A stretch of 64,000 nt of DNA, taken from Plasmodium brasilianum. Its lineage: Eukaryota; Apicomplexa; Aconoidasida; Haemosporida; Plasmodiidae. Below the pieces are notes generated by a model. That model worked only from the letters and a program-made list of their open reading frames with translations, did no database searches and had not been told where the DNA came from. The stretch lies in the NCBI RefSeq assembly GCF_023973825.1, contig NC_090125.1, positions 2,254,928 through 2,318,927 on the forward strand, read 5' to 3'. Positions 27,850-38,705 of the stretch are shown here, one piece after another. Numbering within the stretch: position 1 is the stretch's first letter; the number at the start of each line of letters is the position of its first letter. A program made the translations under genes and the position numbers.

Positions 27850-30800
27850 TTTTCTTTTATAAAAATCTTAAATATTAAAAGTTAGAGAAATTTTCTTTTT
27901 TTTATTTGTGTAAATATAAGATGCTAAATAACTTTTTAATTATTGTTTCAAAATTGAAGAATAAGTAAAATTTTTTAATAAAAATGAAAATTCTTTTTTA
28001 CTTAATGCGTATTTGTTTTGCTTTTAATATTTACATAAAAATATTTTTTTTTTTTAATGAAGATTTAAAATGTGTTCTTAAATTTTTTTTTTTTTTTTTT
28101 TTTTTTTGGATAAATATTAATTTTTTTTTTTGAACGCATGTTTAAAATTTTTTTTTTTTTTTTTTCATCTTGGAACTAATATATTTTGTTATAGAAAAAA
28201 TTTCATTAAAAAAAGAAAAAAATTAATCCACCTCTATGATTTAATGGTAGTTATTTAACACAAGTAATGTGATATAATATTTGTAAATGCTATATATGTA
28301 TATATATTGCATTGCTTTCCTAGATATGCATTCACCTTTTATAACTCGTATATTCCTAATTGCATGTCTGCGGGCGTAGGATTTGTAGTGATATAAATGT
28401 ACACGTGAACATATATTACCTACATACATGTGCATATATATATTATTTATGCAAGTGCATATATATATCATATATACAAGTGAATATATATATCATATAT
28501 ACAAGTGAATATATATAGCATACATACAAGTGCATACATATATATATTATTAATACAGGGGCAAATATATATATAATATATATATTTACATGCTTAGGCA
28601 CAGTACTGTTTCTGTTTTTATTTCTTTGCGTTTGTTCAAATAATTTTACAAGTTTTCAAATCCTTTTATGGAATGCTAGTATTAAAATTCCTCTATTTTT
28701 TTATCCTCTTTCATTGAACACATTTTTTATCAAACTTACACTAAACACATAGTAGTATTTTTGCTATCAAACAATAATTCAAAAAGAGTGCGAACATTTT
28801 GTAGTAGTTAAAATACACAGCTCATAACTTGAGGATATAATTATTAGGTACTTAAGGTGGTTAATTTTTTTTTTTTTTTTGATATGTTTTACTGTGTATA
28901 AAATGTTTTATCTTATTATTTAAATTTTTCGTTTTTCTATAATGAGACATAACCTTTGCTTAAATTAACATTCTTGGATAAAAAAGATATTTCGTTTTCT
29001 ATGATTTTTATTACAAGCTAGCAAAAAAATTAGAGATGTGTACATTTGCATAAGGATAAATATAGATATACACATATATATAAATATATATATTTACATA
29101 AATATTTTTTGGAACTTCCTATTTTTTAGAGAAAGTAATAAAAAAGAAAAAACCCAATTCATATTTTAAAAAAAAAAAAAAGAAGGTATAGCACAGCAAA
29201 ATGGATTTCCTCTTTTTTCTAAGAAACATATACAAAAGAGGAAACAAATTAATAATATTGTAACTCAAGGATTAACTCACATGCACTATATATAATAATA
29301 TATATATTTATACCATTTAACAAGGTGAAATATCCTCAAACTTTTGAACAATCTATAATTTTTATATGTGTACCCTTTTTACAAGATGTGGCGTTTTATT
29401 TTAATATTTTGATAACATAAATATATATTATTTCATGTATCATTCCATCAACTGAACAATTAATATTTTATTATTCCACAAAACAAATTAATTAATAGCT
29501 ATTTAAGAGATTATTTTAAAGAAGTTTCTGTTTTTCACCGAATCAGAACGTAGCAAATATACATATACATATATATATTTTTTATTTTTTTTTTTCCAAT
29601 CTTAAACGCTTTAAGATGTATTTTATATAATATGGAGCCTTTCACTTTTCACAATGGGATATATTACAAACACATTAATATGATATAAAAATAATTTTTT
29701 TAAAAAAATTAGAAAAGAGAAGTTAACTCCAAAATTTTTTTTGTTTTTGAATTTTTGATGAGAATGAAATAAAGTATTTTTCTTTTCTTTTCTTTTTTTT
29801 TTTTAAAATTAAAATCGCATATGTTTCATTGAAAAATTAAAATAAACGGAATTCAGTAACACTAAATAATTATGAACACAATTGAAAAATGTGCTTTCAT
29901 GTGTAAGCACTTATATTACATAAAAAATATATGACTTTGCAATCATAGTAATTTGTACCTTATGCGCAATACCTGTAGGCAATAAAGAAAACTGTTTTTA
30001 AAGCTATTGCAGGTATTTTGTTGAAATTGCTTCATTATATAAGCCTGTAGGTAAATATATTCATATATGTATATGTATATATTAGACTAATGTAGGAACA
30101 GTAAATTGCATTTATAACTGAAGCATTGAGGTTCTTTTAACAAAGCATTGTTATTTTCATGGAATGAAACAATTTCCTTTGAATATATGGTCCTTTTTCA
30201 TTTTAGAAAAACTAATTTTGGATACATGTATAATGTATAAGCACATACCATTTATGTACGTTCTTATCTTCTTATTCGAAATTTTTTATTAGTAAAACAC
30301 AAGTTAGCACTTCCAGTTTTTAGATGAACAAATTGAAGGTTAAAAAAAAAAATAAGTACATAAATACTATAATGAAAAATGGAAAGCATTTTAAATCATA
30401 AATATCAAAAAAGCTGTTTTCTAAATTCCATTTGCATTTTAAAGTTTCGCATCTTTTTAATCGAAATAATTCTAAAAAATATTTGTTCAAAGAGAATTTT
30501 TTATCTTACGACAATAGTATGTTCTATATTATTAAATACATATATGCACACTCGCAAAAATGTATAAAACCAAACACTACATATTTGAAAAAGCTTTGCT
30601 TATATATATATATATTCTTACATTCATGAGGTTATTTTTTTATTACATATTGCATTTTGTTAAGCATTTTTGCAAAATATTGGCGTTAAGATATGTGCAA
30701 ATAAAATGTATTTATGTTAATTCGTAAAAATGGTTATATATAAAAAAACTTTTACATAACATATCAAATGCTTTTATTATTATAAGTTCAAAAGTGTTCA

Positions 30801-31807
30801 TATAACGTTTCTGCCGTCTTCAGTGTATCATTTAAAATTTTATCAATATTGAAAAATATACTCTTTTTTTTTTTGCTCACTTTGTTTCATATTTACATAT
30901 ATGCTTATATATATATACATACTTATGTGTGTACACATACATGCAAAATTCACGTGCGGTAACAATTTTAGTTTGTTTAATGAATATCATGAATAAAAAA
31001 ATTATCATCCCTGGTAAATGTAATATCAAAAACTTTCACCATAACAAGCCCCTCTATTATTTCTTCCTCTTTACCATTTACGCTTAAAAAAGATTAGCCA
31101 ACATTTAGTGATTTTTACTAAAAAGAACCAAAGCATATTTAAAAAAAAAAAAATAATAAAGTGAGTGAATTAAAATGAACAAAATAAATAAAATAACATA
31201 AAATAAAACAAAATGTACAGCTCCTATGCGTACATAGTTTATTTCCATTTATAATATTATTTATGGTGTTACACGGGAATACGAGTGTTTATTTGTGTAA
31301 TTTTCTTTGTTTTGTATAATTACACTTTTTTACAATATATTTTTTTTTAAGAATACAAATTATACAGGGATAACAAATTAAACGTAAGAATTATGAGCTC
31401 TTTTTTAATTATTTTTTTTTTTCTCGTAATGTGAAGAGGAAAAATAAAAATATACACTTATTTTTTTTAAATTCAAATAATATGCAACATGAAAAAAATA
31501 TTTATAAATATATTTTTTTTGTTTTAAGATATGTTTAGATTAAATAAATGATACAGAAGTTCCTTTTTGTAAATATTTGTGTTGGTAAATATATTATAAG
31601 CACATATACATATATACATATATAAATGTGTATACATGTATATATATATGTATATATAAACTCACCTCATTAGAAAAAGAATTGTCATTTTTTATATGAT
31701 AAGCAGCTTTTAAAAGATAACTTTATTTAATCGTATTTCAAAGTAAGCATACTTAAATTTCCCTTCACAATTTTTCTTAACAAAAGAAATCAAAAGTTCC
31801 ATAAAGG
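27850..31807. other. 4-kb divergent promoter region between GAPDH and cytochrome c1
   Basis: Both flanking genes point away from this region, so it should hold two promoters. It is AT-rich with long T-runs (28084-28108, 28150-28166, 28866-28880), TA microsatellites and a 25-bp tandem array. The small frames within it (for example 30379-30629) are short, low-complexity and unsupported. A perfect 10-bp palindrome TGTGTACACA sits at 30928-30937. I find no tRNA-like or other RNA gene. Confidence 0.55.
28402..28551. repeat. 25-bp tandem repeat, six copies
   Basis: The tetranucleotide CACG, CATG or CAAG recurs at exactly 25-bp spacing at 28402, 28427, 28452, 28477, 28502 and 28527. It is followed each time by TG, then A/T-rich sequence and a CATA or similar ending. 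The middle copies are nearly identical and the outer ones more diverged. The array lies about 550-700 bp upstream of the GAPDH start codon, in non-coding DNA. Confidence 0.85.
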
Positions 31808-33373
31808 ATGGCCGGTGGGGGAGCATTAAATAACTTGTTTCCAGGATACAAGGATAAAATATGGCTAAAGCTTCCTTACCAAGTACGAAAGAATAATTGC
31901 TCGGCGCACGTACCTGCGCATAAGGAAGTCTATGCATGAGTACAAATTTATCTTAACACGTGTGCATGTTTATTAGTTATATAAATACATATATACGTAA
32001 ACCCATATATATATACACCCATACATATATATACCTCCATATGAGTACATATAAAAAAAGTTAAAATTTTATATACCAAATTAAAAAAAAAAGAAAAAGA
32101 AAAATGTATCCTTTTTCCGCAAAGTTGCAATATGTTATCTCACCACTTTTACTTGATATGTGCTTTACCTTTTTTAATTGATTTTTATTTTTATTTTTTT
32201 TTTTTTAATATAAAATTTACATTTGAAATTGTATTTTTATATTTGCATTCCTCCTGTATTCAGCTTCGAGTCTATTTAATAAATTCATGGAATAAGGAAT
32301 TTGAAAAAAACATGTTAAAAGCAAAAATAAAAAATAACAGAATAAAAAATTTGAATTATTATATACTGGATAGATTTAAGCCAAATGATAATTACAAAAA
32401 TAGTCATACAGATTATAAAAGACAGATATGTAGAGGAACGTTAGAAGAAGGGTGTGATTTTTATTTGCCTGATAGAAAAAATCAGGATAGATTAAAAAAT
32501 CATTTAGAACCATATACAAATGAAGAAAATGAAGAAAGAAAAAAATATAAATATTTAAATTTAAAATATTATATATTATTTGCCTTGGGTTTTTCTATAG
32601 TACATAATAATATACAATCAAGACCAGTTGCTTGGTGTATGGACTCAGAACCACCACATACCCCTCATTATCCATTTTGGTTTAAGTCCATTTTTCATTC
32701 TCATGATATACCAAGTGTAAGGAGGGGGTTTGAAGTCTATAGACAAATATGTGCAACTTGTCATTCGATGGAACAATTACAGTTTCGTAGTTTAGTTAAT
32801 GAAGTATATCCTGAAAAACGAGTAAAACAAATAGCAGCATCTTATGATATAGAAGATGGTCCAGATGACAAAGGGGAGATGTTTACAAGGCCAGGTGTAT
32901 TAACAGATTCATTTCCAAAACCATATCCAAATGAAGAAGCAGCAAGATATGCAAATGGTGGTGCAGCACCACCAGATTTGTCAGTTATAACTTCAGCAAG
33001 ACATAATGGACCAGACTATATTTTTTCATTATTAACTTGTTATCGTGATCCTCCAGAGGGCGTAGTACTAAGACCTGGTTTATATTATAATACTTACTTT
33101 GCTGGTGGATCTATATCCATGCCTCCACCCCTTCAAGATGATATGATTGAATATGAAGATGGAACACCGTGTAATGTTTCTCAGATGGCAAAAGATGTTG
33201 TAAACTTCTTAACATGGGCAGCTGAACCAACACATGATGAAAGAAAACTAACGGGTCTCAAATTAGTAAGTGGTGCTTTTGTTGCAATGGTACTAATGAC
33301 TGTATGGCAGAGATTTTTCTGGACTATTTATGCTACTAGAAGAATTGATTTCGGAAAAATAAAATATTTATAA
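31808..33373 (+). CDS. CYC1: Cytochrome c1, haem subunit of the cytochrome bc1 complex, 394 aa
   Basis: Exon 1 (31808-31882) encodes MAGGGALNNLFPGYKDKIW and ends CAA/GTACGA; exon 2 (32264-33373) begins after TGTATTCAG, both in phase 0, giving 394 residues. The haem-binding CATCH is at residues 188-192 within RRGFEVYRQICATCHSM, and the likely axial ligand Met311 is in GGSISMPPPL. A single membrane anchor (about 359-380, LVSGAFVAMVLMTVW) precedes a short basic tail, as in all cytochromes c1. The ~150-residue N-terminal region with a hydrophobic segment (ILFALGFSIVHNN) should serve targeting to the intermembrane face of the inner mitochondrial membrane. The subunit passes electrons from the Rieske protein to cytochrome c in complex III, the target complex of atovaquone (which binds cytochrome b). 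In Plasmodium naming, CYC1 is also used for a cyclin. An ATG at 32132 inside the intron is not the start. Confidence 0.96.
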
Positions 33374-34840
33374 TGTACATTAGTTTTGGAAAATTAAAAC
33401 ATAGAAGCTGTTGATTCAACGGTCTTTTTTTTTTTTTTTTTTACCATCTCATTTGACGGTATAAATGTGTATATGTATGTGTAATTATATTATGTATATT
33501 TTCGTAAGCATACAGAAACAAGTCGATATACGGGTTACAAAGAAAGAGAAAAATTATTATACATATAAACATACATATATATGTATGCCATTTTGCTATT
33601 TTTACAGTAAAATCATAATCTTTAATTATACCTATTATATAATTGCATTTCATTAATTGTACACAGCGAACGTTTTTGTACTTTTATGGAGCACATTTTA
33701 TTAAATATATGGAAGTTGTAACCTAGGGTTTTACAAAATTAATGAGCATTAAAAAAATATTTGATATTGTAGTTGTTGCAATTTAATGTTCTTGTTCCTT
33801 TTTTTCAGGCACAATTCTTGCAAATTTTTTTTTTTTTTTATTTTTAATTTGAAGTTTATTTTTTCATATTTTAATATAATTCTTTTTTTTTCCCTTTTTT
33901 TTTTTATATTAAAACATTTTCGGTACAAATGGTACGAAAATTTTTTGTTTTGTTAATTTATTTTTTTCCTCGTTATTTTACATTATTTATGCTACTGTAA
34001 TATTCCATTTTATTTTATATTTTTTTTTAAGTTTTAAAGCTACACCTTTTTTTATTCTCTATAAACGGCACAAACTCAAATCTGAAAAATGAAAATTATG
34101 CTTTGCATGGTAGTATATAATATATAATTTTTCAACAAAAAAATTGATTGCGTAGAGAATGCTATTGCATTGGCGAAGCCCCTTGTAGGATGCTGGGAGT
34201 GTATCTATTTGTGTATATGCATATATGTTTATGAATGTGTTAATTTGACATTTTTGGAAACATTACCAACTTTGCAAAGAATGAAAATTATAGGTATATC
34301 CTTTTCTACCACGTCATTCTTTTCAGAACGTAGTCTAAGTTACACACGTATATGGTCACCTATGTTTTTTTTTTTCTTTTTTTGCTGAAAAAAAAAATGT
34401 TTTAGTATGTTCCGCAGATTCGTACTATGCAATTTCTAATATGTACATTTATTATTTTAAATATTAAAATAGAAATGGATAGATTAATTTATATGCTCGC
34501 CTGTTCTAATGTAATGCATTTTTACTTACAACTTTTATGTAGTACAATATTATTGTTGTAAATTATACTAATAAAAGTTGTTTCAATAAGGGGTTTTACT
34601 ATATATTATATTGCAAAATTCATTTTTTCCTTTATTGTTCAAATGATAGGGAATAGTTCTTATGCTTTACTTTGTACATACTATAAAGGCTTCCATGCAT
34701 CATTTATATAGTGTACTTAATTATTAATGTTCCTTGTACATTAAAATGAAAACTTAATATTTATTTTCTCCTTAAAATATGTTTAATTTTTACCTTAACT
34801 TTGTGAAGATGTTGAAAGTAAAATAACGTTTTTCTTTTAT

Positions 34841-35000
34841 TTAATTTTATTTATTTTTACTTGGTTTTATTTATTTTTACTCGGTTTTATTTATTTTTAC
34901 TTGGTTTTATTTATTTTTACTTGGTTTTATTTATTTTTACTTGGTTATATTTATTTTTACTTTTGTTTACTTATTTTTACTTAGTTTTATTTAATTATAC
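34841..35000. repeat. 20-bp tandem repeat, about eight copies
   Basis: The unit TTGGTTTTATTTATTTTTAC repeats head to tail with strict 20-bp spacing, perfect in the middle copies (34861-34940) and degenerating on both sides. Flanking sequence to about 35030 is a looser derivative. It lies in the shared 3' region of two convergent genes, and its translation (Phe/Leu/Tyr-rich) is an artefact. Confidence 0.9.
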
Positions 35001-35148
35001 TTATTTTTACTTAATTATATTTAATTTTCCTTTATATATTTTTTTTTTTTTTTTTTGTAGATACATGAAGTAAAACGAATAATAGGAAAATTATATTTAT
35101 TAAAAATGAACAACTAAAATGATAAATGATATGTGTAAGTAGAAGATG

Positions 35149-35181
<33 letters not shown>
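35149..35181. repeat. Poly-A homopolymer, 33 bases
   Basis: An uninterrupted A-run in non-coding DNA. Its length in an assembly of such AT-rich DNA should be treated as approximate. Confidence 0.9.
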
Positions 35182-35185
<4 letters not shown>

Positions 35186-35617
35186 GACAAGAATAAAAGA
35201 AGTAATAATACACAAAAAGCTTTAGATTAATAATAACTTAAAAATGGACTAATTAAAAATAAGGATTTATCAAATTAAATTCGTAGAACTGTGTAAGGGA
35301 CAGAGTGTAAAATAAAAATGTCATTATGAATTAGGCAAAATAAGAATTACAAAGAGTTAAATAGCATTAGAAAGGAGCAAAAAAATGAAAAAAATTAAAA
35401 TAAGATAAAATAAATAATTAAATAAATAATAATAATGCGGATGTTGAAAATTGGACAACATACATTACCAATCGTTTGCATATGCCCTAGAGGATATTAA
35501 AAATGTACTGACGGACATATACCAACGTATGTGTATGTATAGGTATGCATTGTAAATGTATACTCACTTATATGCATTTTCTTGCTTACATCTTCGTGGT
35601 TTGCATATACGCAGATA

Positions 35618-37363
35618 CTACACATAGTCGGGAAATTGCTCTTTTCGAGCACAAATAGAACGGAATGTGTAAAAGGAACAATAAAGAGAATATATGATCA
35701 TAAATACACACAAGGCTATACATACTAAAAACATCTGTCCATTCGAAAATAAAACAAAACTTTTAAAATGTTCATAAGTTCTTTTGTTTAGTAATACCCA
35801 ATAAAAATCGTTAAAGTCATTTCTTTTGTATGAATTGTATACTTTTGATCCTTCATTAAAATCTTCAATTAAGATATATCCAATTAATAAGCAAAAAAAA
35901 AACAAAAATACAAATATAAATCCCATAAAAAACTTAAATATGCGTTCACAAAAGCATTGGGAAAATATCAGAAGGAATATTAATATCAAACTGAAGACAT
36001 ATAATACTAGCCCAACAATCGAAAAGAAATGGATTCCGCTGCAAACGAATATGCACGCCAGGGTTATTAAGTAGGACATCATGGGAGCGTAACTAAAAAG
36101 GCGAAGAAGTTATATGCAGGTGTGTGTGTGATCGTATGTGCGTACTCATGTATGTATCTGTCTATGTACTCAATCGTGTATTTGGGTACATGCGAAGAAA
36201 CAAATAAAGTAGTAATAAGCAAATGAGTGAAGCCCTTAATAAAGGACAAAGTAAAATGCTTACATTAAGGTGATTGACATTGAACTTTTTGTTGTTAAGG
36301 TTGCCCCCTTGTGAATGTAAATAAAAGACATGAGCAACAATACAGATGATAAAATAAGTATATTCCTTTTTTTCATATCATCTATGTATTCATCCAATTT
36401 TGCATTTCTCTTTTTTGTCCGTACGAGTTTTATTTTTTGTATTGAATCTAAGTATATTTTTATTACTTCATTATCATGTTTTACTAATTCATATTGTAAA
36501 GAGTTGAATACAGACTTATTATAATAATTAAAAAATTTCTGAAATATGTCTGTAAAATTTTTTATTTTTTCCGAATTCGTTATAAAGGCAACAGAGTCGT
36601 TTTCCATAAATTTATAAAAATTATCATATATATCAAAATTAAGACGAATATTTTTTATTTTTTCATATAATTCTAATATGGTATTTTCAACCATAGTTTT
36701 ATTAACGCTATGCTCAGAAGCTTTTATATTATTAAACATTTTCATTAAATCTTCTCTTGTTAAACTTTTTAATAAAATATCTTTTTTCGTTTCAAGAAAT
36801 GATTGACGATCCTTTATCATTTCTAATACTTTACTTGCATCAAATACAGACTTAGCACTACTATCAATTACTGCACCTTCTGTTTTCATTTGACGTACAA
36901 ACTCGGCTTGTATAACAGTAGCATCTCCACCATCATTTAAATTATTTATTTTATTTAAAAGCATATAATCTGGGTGAAATTTTAGTGCATCCATTATACC
37001 TATAATTTTCAAAGAAATGTTTTTGCTTATTGATGTAGTATAAACTCCAGAAGAAATTAAAAATAAGGAGACGATAAAAGAGCTTAAATAAATAGGTCGT
37101 AAAAGACCCTTATATATAAAATGCCCTAATACAGAAAGTAATAACAAAACTGCCGCACCTATTAAATTATATATGCTTAAATAATAAATCATTTTATATT
37201 CTCCATCTGGTATATTTTTATTAAATATATTTAGTTTATCTTCATTCATAAAATGTAATAAAAATATCGAGGAGCAGAATATTAAGCTCACCCCTTTGGA
37301 CCATGTTCCTATAGCTGTATTTTCAACTCCCCCTTTTTCCGTATGATTACATAAAATGCACAT
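35618..37363 (-). CDS. Multi-pass membrane protein of unknown function, two exons, 524 aa
   Basis: On the minus strand exon 1 is 37363-36264 and exon 2 is 36092-35618, with donor AT/GTAAGC and acceptor TTTTTAG; phases agree and the sum is 1,575 nt. The first ATG in the frame (MCILCNHTEKGG) is at 37363; the open frame further upstream has no ATG. Hydrophobic segments lie at about residues 22-38, 58-82, 88-110 and 337-357. Exon 2 adds a long hydrophobic stretch (about 372-412), another near 420-440, and one near the C-terminus. A soluble helical block of ~220 residues (about 112-335) separates the first three from the last group. A CxxC pair sits at the N-terminus. I do not recognise the family; the layout would suit a transporter-like or structural membrane protein, but nothing catalytic is visible. 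Confidence 0.8.
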
Positions 37364-37495
37364 TTTCACGAAAAATAAGTCAAATATGAAATCAAAAGAA
37401 AATAATAATAATAATAATAATAAATACAAAATTAACCGCAATTCCGCAAATCTGATAGGTGGGTGTATGTGTGTGCTTATAAGTATTCAGATATA

Positions 37496-37535
<40 letters not shown>

Positions 37536-38705
37536 ATGCACGTTTATATACATATATAAATATATACATATATTTCTACATTTAAGCTATACTCTTCTTG
37601 GTTATCTTTTCTTCATATTATACTTATCTTTTCCTATTCACTCTATACATCATTTAAACATTATTACTCTCCTTCTACCATTTACCTCTTAATTTCTTAT
37701 GTCCACTTTCTTCTATTTTGTTCTTTTCTAAATTTTTTTTTTTTTTTTTTTTTTTGCGTTAAACATGATTTGTGTGCCTCTAAGGGTACTTTTTCGTGCT
37801 TGCATATTATTGTGTGCTCCTTCTTCTTCTATATGAAGTACTCTTACGGGTGTTTGAAGTATATGCATATTCATATATATATATTATACTTACGTATGTA
37901 TGTATTTATATGCATACTTGTATATGTGCACTTTTGCTACTTATATAAGCATCGATTTTGCAAAAATTTTTCGCGTCATTTGTGGAATTCTCTTAAAAGA
38001 CAAAATAAAAAAAATATTCATTATATATTTTTTTTTTTTTTTTTAAATTATGTTATTATGAAAACCATGAACTAAAAATATACTAAAAAGATGAGTAGAA
38101 AAAAAAAAAAAAAAAATAAAAGAGTAAAAGTAAAAGCAAAAACAAAGAGAAAACAAAAAAATGAGGACATAAAATAACGAAATTATTTTTCATGGATAAA
38201 AAAAAAATATTTACGTAAAAAACAAACACGTAAAAGAAATAGAAAATGACAAATATAGCTGTAAAATAGAAAAGGGATTAAATGAGAGTATAATTTATAG
38301 TTAGAAAAATGGACATACACGTTGACAAACATTTTACATACATTACGCATATATATATGTATATATTTTTATTATATTTTTACATTTTGTTATGTAATAT
38401 TTGAACATTCCTTTATTTGACGCTCGAGGAAAACTAATACATATTTGCACAGATAAATTTTATAGACGTCTCTTAAATATCGATTTGATCTTTTAATACT
38501 TATCTATAACACATTATATGTAAATAGAAAATAAAAATGTATAATTAAAGAATTAAAAAATTTAATTAATGAATTTTTTATTTATTATTTTATTTTATTT
38601 TATTTAGACAATTAATTTTCTTTTTAAAATATTTATTTTAGGTTGTCTACGATATATTTTTAGAAAATACAATTACACAAATATAAATAGCACAAGAGAA
38701 CAAAA
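37364..38705. other. Divergent intergenic region, no gene seen
   Basis: About 1.3 kb between the starts of two divergent genes. It has a (TA)n microsatellite at about 37498-37532, a long T-run ending near 37755 and A-rich blocks around 38100. The frame at 37770-38075 is Tyr/Phe/Cys-rich low-complexity sequence and is not supported as a gene. Confidence 0.55.
37498..37532. repeat. (TA)n microsatellite
   Basis: An uninterrupted TA dinucleotide run upstream of the membrane-protein gene. Confidence 0.9.

Larger units (their letters stand above)
33374..35617. other. Intergenic region with T-runs and a 20-bp minisatellite
   Basis: About 2.2 kb between the 3' ends of cytochrome c1 (+) and the membrane-protein gene (-). 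It contains T-runs at 33424-33442 and 33826-33840, a 20-bp tandem repeat (34841-35000) and an A-run of 33 bases (35149-35181). The frame at 34170-34388 lies in a slightly GC-richer patch but has no recognisable protein features. Confidence 0.55.

Noticed and set aside
32132..33373. Cytochrome c1 starting at the ATG at 32132
   Set aside because: The extra residues are Phe/Tyr-rich intron translation. A small exon at 31808-31882 joins in phase 0 at a good acceptor.
37364..37441. Membrane protein extended upstream to 37441
   Set aside because: That stretch lacks an ATG and is a Leu run from a TAA/TTA trinucleotide repeat; the first ATG is at 37363.
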